A DNA stretch of 64,000 nucleotides from Bacillus albus. GTDB lineage: Bacteria > Bacillota > Bacilli > Bacillales > Bacillaceae_G. Numbering within the stretch: the stretch's first letter is position 1; every line of letters starts with the position of its first letter. The stretch is from contig NZ_MAOE01000037.1 of NCBI RefSeq assembly GCF_001884185.1, positions 186,001 to 250,000 on the forward strand, written 5' to 3'. The notes under the pieces are model-generated. The model did not search any database and was not told where the DNA came from. It saw nothing but the letters and a program-made list of their open reading frames with translations. This document shows, in pieces, positions 1 through 9,056 of the stretch. Position numbers and translations under genes: made by a program.

Positions 1-1075
1 CACTTTGTTCATCTATTAAATTAAAACAATTTGCAAGATTCCCCCCGTAAGGTAATTTCCCACTTACTTGCTTAACAGTATACTTCTGCTGAGCATTTAC
101 TAATATATCATCTTGGTTCCCTATTAAATGTGGTTTATTTAACGTAATTGGCAACTGAACCCGAAGAGATTCTTCATAGGTAGACTTACAAACATTATAT
201 TGTCCTTTATCGACAATAGTTGTGGAAAGTAAATTCGAAAAAAGGTAGTTGCGATGCGAATTAGAAGAAAATTCAATGACAATCGGTTCGCTACTCATCC
301 GGTACGTATCCCAAATCATACAATCAAATGTATTATAGGCACCCGTACAACGAATTACTTTTTTCGTTTGCTGTCTACATTGTACTTGAATATCATGAAA
401 TGTATTGCCTGAACTTTCATTTGGCAAATCACTATTTCCATCTACTTCAATCCCATACTGACATCCATCAATAAATATAGATTGAAATACATTTGCGTTA
501 ATCCAGCAAGGTGTATTTATATCATCTATATATTCTGTCTTCAAATGTATTGCAGTTTGAAAGTTTTTAATTTGAATAAAGTTAACTTGAAAGAAACTAA
601 TATAATCCCATGCTTTTTGACAATAAAAGTGTATAGCCTTTCCTTTATATGACGACGTTGCATTTATTATATTTATATTTGATATAAGAGAGTGATTAGG
701 AACTTCTATTTGTTGCGAACCGGAAACATAAATAACTGCGGATTGAAACAGTGGATTTATAACTTGAACTGTACCACCTGTTATAGACGCATTTTGTTGC
801 AGTTCAAACGCATTAAAATCTCCATCAATTTGCAACGTAACAGTAGGATCCAGCTCTAATCTTACATTTGATTTAATAATAATCGGCTTTACAATTTTGT
901 ACGTATTTACGCCTGTAATTCTTACAGTGGAAATCCGATTCGATACACAATATTCAATCGCTTGTTGAATCGCTATTGAACTATCATTTCCCGAGTTCGG
1001 AACTGCACCAAAACAATCAATATGGACACTATTTTCAGGTGCACAATCTTCTTGTGATGAAATATACTCTGTCAA
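1..1075 (-). CDS. Right-handed beta-helix (pectate-lyase-like fold) protein, partial
   Basis: The reading frame is open from a TTG at 1075 down to base 1, so the C-terminus lies outside the window. The N-terminal part has the DCFGAVPNSGNDSSIAIQQA pattern typical of pectate-lyase-3 / phage-tailspike-like beta-helix proteins. After it come many short beta-rich coils with Asn and Ile/Val ladders. I prefer the TTG start because AGGAGTGA sits about 7 nt upstream; an in-frame ATG at 1093 has only AAAGG before it. The gene follows the exopolysaccharide operon but is separated from it by a terminator and has its own sigma-K-like promoter. A role in binding or cutting a polysaccharide, perhaps on the spore surface, is inference. 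No signal peptide is evident. Confidence 0.7.
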   Translation of the reverse strand, partial: MTEYISSQEDCAPENSVHIDCFGAVPNSGNDSSIAIQQAIEYCVSNRISTVRITGVNTYKIVKPIIIKSNVRLELDPTVTLQIDGDFNAFELQQNASITGGTVQVINPLFQSAVIYVSGSQQIEVPNHSLISNINIINATSSYKGKAIHFYCQKAWDYISFFQVNFIQIKNFQTAIHLKTEYIDDINTPCWINANVFQSIFIDGCQYGIEVDGNSDLPNESSGNTFHDIQVQCRQQTKKVIRCTGAYNTFDCMIWDTYRMSSEPIVIEFSSNSHRNYLFSNLLSTTIVDKGQYNVCKSTYEESLRVQLPITLNKPHLIGNQDDILVNAQQKYTVKQVSGKLPYGGNLANCFNLIDEQS

Positions 1076-1106
1076 AACAAATTCACTCCTCATATTACCT
1101 TTTTCA

Positions 1107-1136
1107 TATAATATGTGAGTTTTATCTTAAAAGTTT
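1107..1136 (-). promoter_or_regulatory. Sigma-K-like promoter of the beta-helix gene
   Basis: On the minus strand AAAC (1136-1133) is followed after 17 nt by CATATTATA (1115-1107). This fits the sigma-K pattern AC, 16-17 nt, CATAnnnTA. The cotD and yppG genes of this window have the same arrangement. Transcription would start just before the AGGAGTGA-TTG start. Confidence 0.5.
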
Positions 1137-1145
1137 CTATAATAA

Positions 1146-1180
1146 AAAAAACAAACGACTTCTACAGTCATTTGTTTAAT
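1146..1180 (-). terminator. Intrinsic terminator of the exopolysaccharide operon
   Basis: On the minus strand ACAAATGAC pairs with GTCGTTTGT around a 7-nt loop and is followed by a run of eight T. The 5' arm contains the last codons and the stop codon of the GT4 gene, so the operon ends here. Confidence 0.75.
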
Positions 1181-2220
1181 TCATATAAATCTTTCGTTTC
1201 TTCTATCATTTTAGTTAACGAGAAATATCTCTCTGCTTTCTCTCTTGCTTTCAGTCTAATACGATTCACCTTTTCTTCATTCTCTTTTAACTCCTCAAGC
1301 GCACTTACAAATCTTAATTCGCAATATTCAGATATCAAAACACCTGATTCTCCATCTATTACCGCTTCATTTATTCCGCCGACATCTATTGAAATAATTG
1401 GTGTCCCTGTCGCCATCGCTTCAATTACCACCATCGGAAACACTTCTCGAAAAGATAATAAAAGTAAGGCATCCATATTTCCTATAAATCCATGTGGTTC
1501 CGAAATATTACCTAACATCTTTACATTTTGCTGCAATCCATACTTTTCTATTTCTTTCATAATAGACTCTTTCTCTGGTCCATCACCAGCAATATAAAAC
1601 TTAAAATCATCTCTCTTTTTCAACACATTTGCAATTTTTACAAATAGTTGATGGTTTTTTTCTTTGGATAATCTAGCTAATATCCCTACATGATAAGTAG
1701 ATTCTGTCTTTTTCTGCCGGAATAAAAACTTTTCAATATCCACACCGTTATAAATCGTCTTTATTTTTTCTGCAGCTACATGCATTGAAATTAAATTATT
1801 TTTTTCAAACTCACTTACTGTAATAATATTGTTCACATATTTATTCATGAAATAACGAAAAAGAATTGGCATTTTCTTTTCTAATATCGTTACATTATGT
1901 TTCGTATACACGACTTTTATCTTTTTTTTCATAAACTTTTGAAGTAGAAATGAATATAACACCATTCGTAAACTATTTGCATGAATAATTTCTATCTTTC
2001 GTTCACATATTTCTCTTCGCAAGCAATAAATATTCCCTAAATGATTCCATCGACTAAGCAACATAAAATTTTCTTTTCTAGTAAGAGATTCATATAGTTC
2101 TCCATCACCTGCAGCTGTATAAACTGTAAAGTTCTCATCACGCAAATTGCTTTCCAATTTACAGAAATAACTTTCAGCTCCTCCAGTTATCAATTTGTCT
2201 GTCATCAACAATATATTCAT
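1168..2220 (-). CDS. GT4-family glycosyltransferase
   Basis: This 350-residue protein has the GT-B fold signature of GT4 enzymes. The N-terminal GGAESYF segment lies at residues 13-19, and the C-terminal EVFPMVVIEAMATGTP motif with its two spaced glutamates lies near residue 260. It should transfer a sugar from a nucleotide-sugar donor onto the growing lipid-linked repeat unit at the cytoplasmic face of the membrane. It overlaps the preceding glycosyltransferase by 4 nt (ATGA), which suggests translational coupling. It is the last gene of the exopolysaccharide operon. Donor and acceptor cannot be read from the sequence. Confidence 0.9.
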   Translation of the reverse strand: MNILLMTDKLITGGAESYFCKLESNLRDENFTVYTAAGDGELYESLTRKENFMLLSRWNHLGNIYCLRREICERKIEIIHANSLRMVLYSFLLQKFMKKKIKVVYTKHNVTILEKKMPILFRYFMNKYVNNIITVSEFEKNNLISMHVAAEKIKTIYNGVDIEKFLFRQKKTESTYHVGILARLSKEKNHQLFVKIANVLKKRDDFKFYIAGDGPEKESIMKEIEKYGLQQNVKMLGNISEPHGFIGNMDALLLLSFREVFPMVVIEAMATGTPIISIDVGGINEAVIDGESGVLISEYCELRFVSALEELKENEEKVNRIRLKAREKAERYFSLTKMIEETKDLYELNK

Positions 2221-3017
2221 AATTGCGTCTTCCCAACTACATTGATTTTATTTTTTCTATAGGCATGAAAAGCATACTTACTAAAATAGTAAAAAATTTG
2301 CACTGCATTCAATCGTTTTTGTTCCTTTAATAATTTCCAATACCGAAAAGCCGCTCTCATTTTATTTCTCGAAACAGAATTTTCTACAACTCTATACTTC
2401 GCTAACACTTGCTGTATTCCTTTCGCTTCATGCCCTTCATGTAATAAGTTTAGCCATAGCGCTGTATCTTCCGGCTGGACATTAGGCATTTCAATATGCG
2501 AAATTTTTTCTCGATCAATCATTACCGTTAAACAACCGATAATTGTATTTCCTGCCAAACGAAGATAGTCAACAGATTTTGGTACATTCACTTCTCGATT
2601 TAGTTCATTACCGTTTTCATCGATTAAACGATACGATGCATATGAAAAGGCCGCATTCATTTCTTGCATAAATAACAATTGTGTCTTCAATTTATGTGGC
2701 AACCATATATCATCGCTATCTAAAAAAGCAATATATCTTCCTCTCGCCTCTTCAATCGCTAAATTCCGAGCTTTCGCAGCACCAACATTTTCTTTTAATG
2801 ATATTAGCCTAATACGCGAGTCCCCTTCTATTATCTCTTTAATTTTTTCAAGAGATTGGTCAGTTGAAGCGTCATCAACGATAATCATTTCCCAATTTTC
2901 ATATGATTGATTTTGTACTGATAAAATCGTCTCACCTATAAATCGTATACTATTATAAGAAGGTGTTATTACAGAAACATGAGGCGCCTTATTATGTGCT
3001 GATAGACATTTTACCAT
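2217..3017 (-). CDS. GT2-family glycosyltransferase
   Basis: The 266-residue product begins with a typical GT-A domain. It has HVSVITPSYN near residue 13, a VDDASTD nucleotide-binding segment near 48 and the metal-binding DSDDIW near 100. It probably adds one sugar to the undecaprenyl-linked repeat unit of the exopolysaccharide. Its start overlaps the 3' end of the polymerase gene by 26 nt and it overlaps the next glycosyltransferase by 4 nt, so the three genes look translationally coupled. AAAGG lies only a few bases before the ATG, so the exact start is slightly uncertain. The C-terminal 70 residues are basic. Confidence 0.9.
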   Translation of the reverse strand: MVKCLSAHNKAPHVSVITPSYNSIRFIGETILSVQNQSYENWEMIIVDDASTDQSLEKIKEIIEGDSRIRLISLKENVGAAKARNLAIEEARGRYIAFLDSDDIWLPHKLKTQLLFMQEMNAAFSYASYRLIDENGNELNREVNVPKSVDYLRLAGNTIIGCLTVMIDREKISHIEMPNVQPEDTALWLNLLHEGHEAKGIQQVLAKYRVVENSVSRNKMRAAFRYWKLLKEQKRLNAVQIFYYFSKYAFHAYRKNKINVVGKTQL

Positions 3018-4206
3018 CTACCTTTCCCCTTCCTTCATATATTGAAATGTACTTCACAACCATTGCTAAAAATAAAAAGAACGCTTCGTTAATAATGAGT
3101 GACAATGACATCATCTGAAATAAAAATCCAATCATGGTCAATAAAAGAAACGGTTTTTCACGAAACAGAGTATACTGCGTTAACTTGAACATTAATATGA
3201 ATAAAAAAGTGCTATATAAAAGAAAACCAATTGTACCTGATTCAGACAAAATTTCTAAAAATGTATTGTGTACATATAATTTTTCATTAAATTGAAACTC
3301 ATAATAATTCGAAAAATTAAACGCGCCGATTCCGATATATGGATTGGATAAATAATATTTAAAAGCAGCTTCCCATAACGTAAATCTACCACTTCCATTA
3401 TCGTGTGAAAAATCAGAAATTCGTTTATTCAATATGTCATCCAATTGGCCACCCATTACACTATTCGATAAACTAAAAATTACTACGCCAAACAATAGTA
3501 AACTCATTATTATTTTTATTTTTTTTGCAAAACTAGATGTACATACATATACAAAAACGACAAGTACGAGTGCTAATATTCCTCCTCTTGAAAAAGTTAA
3601 TAAACTTGTCGTAACACATAAAATCAATCCAAAAATGTTCGTCACATTATGTAAATTTGTCATATAATACATAAAAAATATTGTATTATAAAAAATAAAA
3701 ATGTTAGGATCATCTAACAAACCAATTAATCTTGGATACCCTCTATCAACTAATAGTCCAGCAAAAATTTCTCTTTCTTCTCCACCATACAATCCAAAGT
3801 GCTGTAAACCGACTATATACAGTATTAAACTTACAATATTAAATATAATTCCCACATAGACAATAGATGATTCAAGTGTTGCTATTCCAACATTTCCTAC
3901 TAAATTTCTCATTATAAAATAACACCCTAAAACAAGTAGCACACCAAAAATCATACGAATACTAGCATGTAAATATATAGAAAAAATTCCACTGAAACAA
4001 TAGATGAAATAAAATAGTAAAAATACAATTTCATGAAAATATAGCTTTTGAATATGAAAGTTTTTAACTGTTAAACAAAAATAGATGACTAAAAAAATCA
4101 TATATATCTTCAATGAAAACCCAATATATATGTTGTATTTACTTAACATGACAAATAATATTAAGAGCATAATCCATTTCATCGATATTTTCATATTATT
4201 TTCCAT
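2992..4206 (-). CDS. O-antigen-polymerase / ligase-like membrane protein (Wzy)
   Basis: The protein has 404 residues and about ten to twelve hydrophobic segments, with a larger extracytoplasmic loop around residues 240-310 that contains GSGRFTLWEAA and GIGAFNF. That layout is typical of Wzy polymerases and O-antigen ligases (Wzy_C family). It would join repeat units delivered by the flippase on the outer face of the membrane, with chain length set by the Wzz-like protein encoded upstream. GGGG lies 9 nt before the ATG. Its place between the Wzx-like and glycosyltransferase genes supports the call, although sequence motifs in this family are weak. Confidence 0.85.
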   Translation of the reverse strand: MENNMKISMKWIMLLILFVMLSKYNIYIGFSLKIYMIFLVIYFCLTVKNFHIQKLYFHEIVFLLFYFIYCFSGIFSIYLHASIRMIFGVLLVLGCYFIMRNLVGNVGIATLESSIVYVGIIFNIVSLILYIVGLQHFGLYGGEEREIFAGLLVDRGYPRLIGLLDDPNIFIFYNTIFFMYYMTNLHNVTNIFGLILCVTTSLLTFSRGGILALVLVVFVYVCTSSFAKKIKIIMSLLLFGVVIFSLSNSVMGGQLDDILNKRISDFSHDNGSGRFTLWEAAFKYYLSNPYIGIGAFNFSNYYEFQFNEKLYVHNTFLEILSESGTIGFLLYSTFLFILMFKLTQYTLFREKPFLLLTMIGFLFQMMSLSLIINEAFFLFLAMVVKYISIYEGRGKVDGKMSIST

Positions 4207-4209
4207 AGG

Positions 4210-5646
4210 CTATATCCCCTGTTTCGTAATATAATCCTTTTTACGTGTTTTTCTTATAAACGAAAGAAGAAGTTTTTTCAGCTCATAATCATATAGGAAT
4301 ATACCAACTATTACGATTAACGTATTAAGAACGAGCGCAATGAAATGATATGCATGCAATATATATTGCACTCCAATAAAAGTTACGCCAAAATAAATTG
4401 TATAAGGTATAACAATTTGAAATACAATTTTCCCCTTCACTGCACTTACTGCTATATATCCAACTAAAGCTACAATTTCAAATAAAACCATAGCATAAGC
4501 CGCCCCTATCACTCCACCAATGCTACTCAGGCTATAAAGCATAATCCCACCTATCACTAATGCTATACATTGTACAAACGTTCTTTTATTTTGATGTCCA
4601 CTCGTCGTTAAGCCGTCAGCTATAGCAATATTTAAACTTTGCAGCACAATGAGAAATGATAATATTTGAATTGGTTCTACTGCATTTCTCCATTCCTCAT
4701 GAAAAAATATAGAAATAAAATATGGCGCTAAATGATATAAACCTATCGTCATACATATTCCCACAATCGCCATTGATTTTATTTGAAGTAAGTTTAATTT
4801 CGTGTGCTCTTCTATTTTATTCTGATTATAATGCTTAAAGAGCACTGGATAAAATGCCCCTGCAATTACCCCTGGTACTTGATATAAAGCTGCTGGCATC
4901 CGATACGCCACCGCGAAAACACCTACCATACTTAATGGCAATGTATAGTTAAGTAAGATAGGTGCTAATTGTGGCGTACTCATTATTAAAAAACCACTAA
5001 TAATAAAAGGCGGCAATTGCCAAAATAACGCTTTATGAATTACGACTTTCATATTCATACTCGTCTTTCTTTTCATTACATATATACTGAATACACCACC
5101 GATCATATAACCAAATCCATATAAACGAGCAGTTATATAAACTGGTAACTCTCCGAAAATACAAAAACATGTAAGGATAATGACAACTATCGCTGATACC
5201 ACTTTAATAAGCGCTATATACTTCATACGCTCCGTCAGCTGAAAGTAGGCAATCCCTATATTTTGCCAAGTTAATCCTATTAACATGAAAAACATTACGT
5301 TTATCATCATGTAAATTAAATTTCTATCCGCATACATATAATGAATAGCAATATAGCCGATTATAGAAATACATATAAGTAGAATCATCCTTACTTTTAT
5401 ATACGATGATAAAATCGTCTCTAAATCTACTCCATCTTTTGCGCCTTCTCGAAGAAACGTATTCGTAAGTCCTAAATCTGTAAAAAATAACATAACAAAC
5501 GTCACTGCTATGGCAACACTAAACATCCCATAATTTTGTGTATTAAAAAAATTTGCTAAAGCAATTAAACTAACAGCCTGAAGAAGATTAGCTAAAATCG
5601 TGCTATAAAATAGATGGATGATATTATTTAAAATAGACCTACCCAT
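4210..5646 (-). CDS. Polysaccharide flippase (Wzx/PST family)
   Basis: This is a 478-residue integral membrane protein with roughly 14 hydrophobic segments, typical of the MVF/PST flippases that move undecaprenyl-linked repeat units across the membrane. I chose the ATG at 5646 because AAAGGAG sits 7 nt upstream; a TTG six codons earlier overlaps that site and is unlikely to be used. The gene lies between the priming transferase and the polymerase, so the cluster is a complete Wzx/Wzy-dependent pathway. The C-terminal tail is basic. Substrate specificity cannot be inferred. Confidence 0.88.
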   Translation of the reverse strand: MGRSILNNIIHLFYSTILANLLQAVSLIALANFFNTQNYGMFSVAIAVTFVMLFFTDLGLTNTFLREGAKDGVDLETILSSYIKVRMILLICISIIGYIAIHYMYADRNLIYMMINVMFFMLIGLTWQNIGIAYFQLTERMKYIALIKVVSAIVVIILTCFCIFGELPVYITARLYGFGYMIGGVFSIYVMKRKTSMNMKVVIHKALFWQLPPFIISGFLIMSTPQLAPILLNYTLPLSMVGVFAVAYRMPAALYQVPGVIAGAFYPVLFKHYNQNKIEEHTKLNLLQIKSMAIVGICMTIGLYHLAPYFISIFFHEEWRNAVEPIQILSFLIVLQSLNIAIADGLTTSGHQNKRTFVQCIALVIGGIMLYSLSSIGGVIGAAYAMVLFEIVALVGYIAVSAVKGKIVFQIVIPYTIYFGVTFIGVQYILHAYHFIALVLNTLIVIVGIFLYDYELKKLLLSFIRKTRKKDYITKQGI

Positions 5647-5683
5647 ACCTGCTCTCCTTTGCAAGCAACCTACTTACATATAT

Positions 5684-6322
5684 TTATCTTGCACCATTAC
5701 CGTTCAATACTATAAAAACGGTTTTACATAAAATACGAACGTCCATCTTAATCGTTTTCATTTCAATATACTCCATGTCCCATTTCAACTTTTCTTTCGG
5801 ATCAAGATTATACCCTCCATTTATTTGTGCCCATCCTGTTAGCCCTGGTTTCACAATTAAGCGACTTTTAAATTCTGGAATATACGTATCAAATTGTTTA
5901 TAAAAATACTCTCTCTCTGGTCTAGGGCCAACAAAAGACATCTCACCTTTTAAAATATTTAAAAGTTGCGGCAACTCATCAATTCTCGTTTTTCTTATAA
6001 ATGCTCCAACTTTAGTAATTCTTGAATCATTTTCATCTGCCCATTGTGGCCCATTTATTTCAGCATCTTTTACCATCGACCTTAATTTAAATACATTAAA
6101 TTTCTTCCCGTTCATCCCTAAACGTTCTTGAAAATAAATTGGAGCTCCTGCTGTTTCAAAAACAATCATAATACAAAAGAACAACATAATTGGTAGCGTT
6201 AATAGTAACAATATGAGTGAAAATATAATATCAAACAAGCGCTTCATACTTCGATTCAAAATACTGGTCTTTTCTTGGGCCGGAATCATATACAACTTGG
6301 CTTGATTTGTTTCACGAATCAT
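5684..6322 (-). CDS. Undecaprenyl-phosphate sugar-1-phosphate transferase (priming enzyme)
   Basis: The 212-residue product belongs to the bacterial sugar transferase family (WbaP/WcaJ catalytic domain type). It has KRLFDIIFSLILLLLTLP with one membrane hairpin near residues 27-58, then KLRSM, RKTRIDELPQLLNILKG, GPRPER and a KPGLTGWAQ segment. It starts repeat-unit synthesis by moving a sugar phosphate onto undecaprenyl phosphate. It is the short form without the N-terminal multi-span domain. A GGGGGT site precedes the ATG. The donor may be UDP-galactose, UDP-glucose or a UDP-N-acetyl sugar. Confidence 0.93.
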   Translation of the reverse strand: MIRETNQAKLYMIPAQEKTSILNRSMKRLFDIIFSLILLLLTLPIMLFFCIMIVFETAGAPIYFQERLGMNGKKFNVFKLRSMVKDAEINGPQWADENDSRITKVGAFIRKTRIDELPQLLNILKGEMSFVGPRPEREYFYKQFDTYIPEFKSRLIVKPGLTGWAQINGGYNLDPKEKLKWDMEYIEMKTIKMDVRILCKTVFIVLNGNGAR

Positions 6323-6340
6323 AGATCGTTACCCCCACAT

Positions 6341-6955
6341 TCAAGAATATAAAACTATACCTATTAATTCACATTCTTTCCGCTTTATATCCGCTATTAC
6401 TTTTTGCACGGTACGCAGAGAATCTTTTCGCCTCTTGACTGCTAAAATTACTCCATCGCACTTCCCTGCAATCATGTGCGTAGTAGGAAGCTCAAATACT
6501 TCAGAGGAATACAAGAAAATGTAATCAAAATCTTCTTTCCACTTCGCAATTACATGATCAAATTCATCCGTAGTAACTAAAGGCGTACCACTGTGTACTG
6601 TTTTTTGGGCTGGAATACAATATAAGTATTTAGATAAATTACTAGAAAAAGATTCATAACTACAAGGGGCATCACTTATTATATCGTTCACTGTTTTCGT
6701 ATAATTGCTTTGTAATAGTAGATGTAATTTAGGATCAGAAAAATTCACATCGATAAGTAGCACCTTTTTTTTCATTTCCGCAAACACTAGACCTATATTT
6801 ACTATAAGCGAAGCAACAACGCCTCTATCCTTTGTTGAACTTACTGTGAACACTTGTTTCCCCGATTTTTTCAGCTCATGATACACCGTATAAAACTGCT
6901 CTTTCATTAGAGCATCATGAGGATCAAATGGCAGCTTTTTCTTCGTCTTAAACAT
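6341..6955 (-). CDS. BY-kinase (CapB/YveL)-like protein with degenerate P-loop
   Basis: The 204-residue product lines up with the cytoplasmic tyrosine kinases that pair with Wzz-like membrane adaptors (KKKVLLID, FDYIFLYSS). The catalytic motifs look lost. The Walker A position reads SSTKDRGVVAS with no GK[ST]. The Walker A' segment is LLIDVNFSDP instead of LLIDADxRxP. The Walker B segment ends in LYSS instead of IDTPP. The C-terminal tyrosine cluster is missing. I chose the ATG at 6955 because GAGGTG lies 9 nt upstream. It overlaps the Wzz gene by 8 nt. It is probably a pseudokinase that still binds the adaptor. Confidence 0.8.
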   Translation of the reverse strand: MFKTKKKLPFDPHDALMKEQFYTVYHELKKSGKQVFTVSSTKDRGVVASLIVNIGLVFAEMKKKVLLIDVNFSDPKLHLLLQSNYTKTVNDIISDAPCSYESFSSNLSKYLYCIPAQKTVHSGTPLVTTDEFDHVIAKWKEDFDYIFLYSSEVFELPTTHMIAGKCDGVILAVKRRKDSLRTVQKVIADIKRKECELIGIVLYS

Positions 6956-7691
6956 CGACATGTTCACCTCGATATATAGATGATTTCGTATCAATTTCTG
7001 TAGATTTCTTTTTTCTTTTCGGTTTCATATTTATGTGACCAATAACAGGAATTGTTGTTATTTTCTCCAAATCTTGCTCCACGTATATACGCTCATCAAA
7101 ATAATCTCGAAATACAGCTAAACCTACCCCAACAAAAAAACTAACAATTAAAGAGATAGGGATGATAAGTTGAAATTTCGGAAACAACTTTTCAGCTTTT
7201 TCCTGTAACTCAGGATCAGTTAATATCTTTATCCCCTGTACATTCGTATACTGTTGAAAGCTTTTTTGAGATTGTTCTGCCAATGACTTTACAATTTCTT
7301 TTACGATTGTAGGATCCGAATCTTTCACTGTAACAGTAACAATTTGTGAATTGTCCATATTCACCACTGAAATCTTTTGAGCTAATTCATAACTTGATTG
7401 CTCTAATTTTAAAGTCTTTTTGACTGTTGAAATAATAAGTGGGCTTTTTAAAATATCAACATACGACGTTACAAGCTGCTTATTTTCCTGTGTTTTATTC
7501 ATCGCATTCTCCTTATTAAACCCGTCTAAATTCCCAACGAGAATTTGCGTTGAATATTGATACGAAGGCTTTAATACGTACATAGAGATAAGAACTAAAG
7601 AAGCTGTTAAACAACTCATTGTTAAAATGATCGTTACGAATCTTCTTTTCAATAATTGTTGAAAATCTTTTATACTCATTTCCTGCTTCAA
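6948..7691 (-). CDS. Chain-length determinant / kinase adaptor (Wzz, YveK/CapA-like)
   Basis: The protein has 247 residues with the layout of polysaccharide co-polymerases: a first membrane helix at about residues 18-40, an extracytoplasmic coiled region, and a second helix at about 170-192. A basic cytoplasmic tail follows that would bind the neighbouring BY-kinase-like protein. A PKFQLIIPIS segment precedes the second helix, as usual in Wzz. The start is a TTG with GGCGGTGA 5-6 nt upstream; an ATG four codons later has no good site. The start immediately follows the acyltransferase stop codon. Confidence 0.87.
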   Translation of the reverse strand: MKQEMSIKDFQQLLKRRFVTIILTMSCLTASLVLISMYVLKPSYQYSTQILVGNLDGFNKENAMNKTQENKQLVTSYVDILKSPLIISTVKKTLKLEQSSYELAQKISVVNMDNSQIVTVTVKDSDPTIVKEIVKSLAEQSQKSFQQYTNVQGIKILTDPELQEKAEKLFPKFQLIIPISLIVSFFVGVGLAVFRDYFDERIYVEQDLEKITTIPVIGHINMKPKRKKKSTEIDTKSSIYRGEHVDV

Positions 7692-8885
7692 TTATTTCAC
7701 CGCCTTTGTCTGATTCATATTCTGCAAATCATTCTTTACAGATAACCCTTTCCTCTTTCTATTCGCTTGCTTTGTTACATACTTTCCGACTCTGAATGCA
7801 AATTTTTCTACAAATATATATGAAAGCATTGCAAGTATAAACGAAAAAACGAGTGAAAAAATTAAAATAATAGGCAACGGCAATATTTCATGGAGCATGT
7901 ATATAAGGGAAAATAACGATATGATATGGTATAAATAAAGACTGTAAGAAATCTTCCCCAAATATAACAAGTATTTATTGCGCAGCAAGGATGACAAAGT
8001 TGCTACTGACAAACTTAATATGACAAATAAACATGCACTTATCGCTATTACGTAGTCTCGAAATATAAAATTATTGAGCAATTTAATTTCTCCAATAAGC
8101 CCTTCATACATATAAAGTAAAATCGCAAATAAAAACCATGCAATTTTCTCATTTTTAGTACGATTACTATAAAAAACTATTACATTTTCTTTATATTTCG
8201 CAACTAGTGCTCCTAGTAAAAATAGCACTGTGTAATGTAGAGTTAATGCATAACTAGTTAATGTCAAACTTGAGTGAAATAATAATAAAATCAAGACAGA
8301 ACATATACTAAAACTAAACAATGACAATAATGAACCCCTCAACGTTTTTCGTAAACAAACCATCAAAACTAACGGGAAAATCATTGATATTCGCATTTCA
8401 TGAACAAGTGACCAAATTACGCCGTTATATGCATCTGTATTATATTTCCCAACCAATAATATATGCTGCACAATTAAGCTTAAAGAACTTTCAATCGTCC
8501 ATGAGCGATTAAACCATTCACTTAAATGAGAAATTCCATATTCACTCATTGTAGTTTGGCATAATATAGCTATAAGTATTGCTACGATATATGGAATATA
8601 AATTCTGCATATACGTTTTAAAAGGAACGACCCATAACTATCGTAGTTGTTTTGAATGGATCTATACAAAACAAATCCACTCAAAACAAAAAAGATAATA
8701 ACAGATTCGTTACCACTACTAAAAATTAAGCGAGCAGGCGTTTCTTTTAATAGATACATAACAAATGGTTTATTATCTTCATAACTGTAATTTTGAAATA
8801 CTGAAAAAATCATTAAATGATGACCAATCATTACTACCAATGAAGAAATCCCTCTAATTGAATCCAATTCTTCATACCTATTCAT
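7692..8885 (-). CDS. Acyltransferase family 3 membrane protein
   Basis: This 397-residue multi-span protein opens with YEELDSIRGISSLVVMIGHH, the family-3 acyltransferase signature with the conserved R and H. Later it has FFVLSGFVLYRS and SYSLYLYH, also characteristic. Such proteins (OafA/YrhL/WecH type) move acetyl or succinyl groups onto sugars at the membrane. As first gene of the operon it probably decorates the exopolysaccharide. AGGAG lies 13 nt before the ATG, unusually far. An 8-codon upstream ORF and a hairpin sit in the leader, so translation of this gene may be adjusted there. Confidence 0.9.
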   Translation of the reverse strand: MNRYEELDSIRGISSLVVMIGHHLMIFSVFQNYSYEDNKPFVMYLLKETPARLIFSSGNESVIIFFVLSGFVLYRSIQNNYDSYGSFLLKRICRIYIPYIVAILIAILCQTTMSEYGISHLSEWFNRSWTIESSLSLIVQHILLVGKYNTDAYNGVIWSLVHEMRISMIFPLVLMVCLRKTLRGSLLSLFSFSICSVLILLLFHSSLTLTSYALTLHYTVLFLLGALVAKYKENVIVFYSNRTKNEKIAWFLFAILLYMYEGLIGEIKLLNNFIFRDYVIAISACLFVILSLSVATLSSLLRNKYLLYLGKISYSLYLYHIISLFSLIYMLHEILPLPIILIFSLVFSFILAMLSYIFVEKFAFRVGKYVTKQANRKRKGLSVKNDLQNMNQTKAVK

Positions 8886-8891
8886 CGCTTT

Positions 8892-8946
8892 ATATCAACT
8901 CCTAATGAAATGATAATAATCATTTCAAAGCGACACCATTATTCAT
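8892..8946 (-). promoter_or_regulatory. Leader of the exopolysaccharide operon: short uORF plus hairpin
   Basis: On the minus strand an ATG at 8946 begins an 8-codon ORF (MNNGVALK, 8946-8920). AAAGGAGAGG is placed immediately upstream. The stop codon lies inside a perfect inverted repeat, GAAATGAT-TATT-ATCATTTC (8926-8907). The AGGAG of the acyltransferase gene follows at once (8903-8899). Confidence 0.5.
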
Positions 8947-9056
8947 ATTCCTCTCCTTTCTTTTCATTCCAATTTTTCATATTAAAATGATTTATAGCGT
9001 AATTTTGAATGTATTGTAACATTTTTTGTAATATTATGAACAGTTAGTTTTTTATA

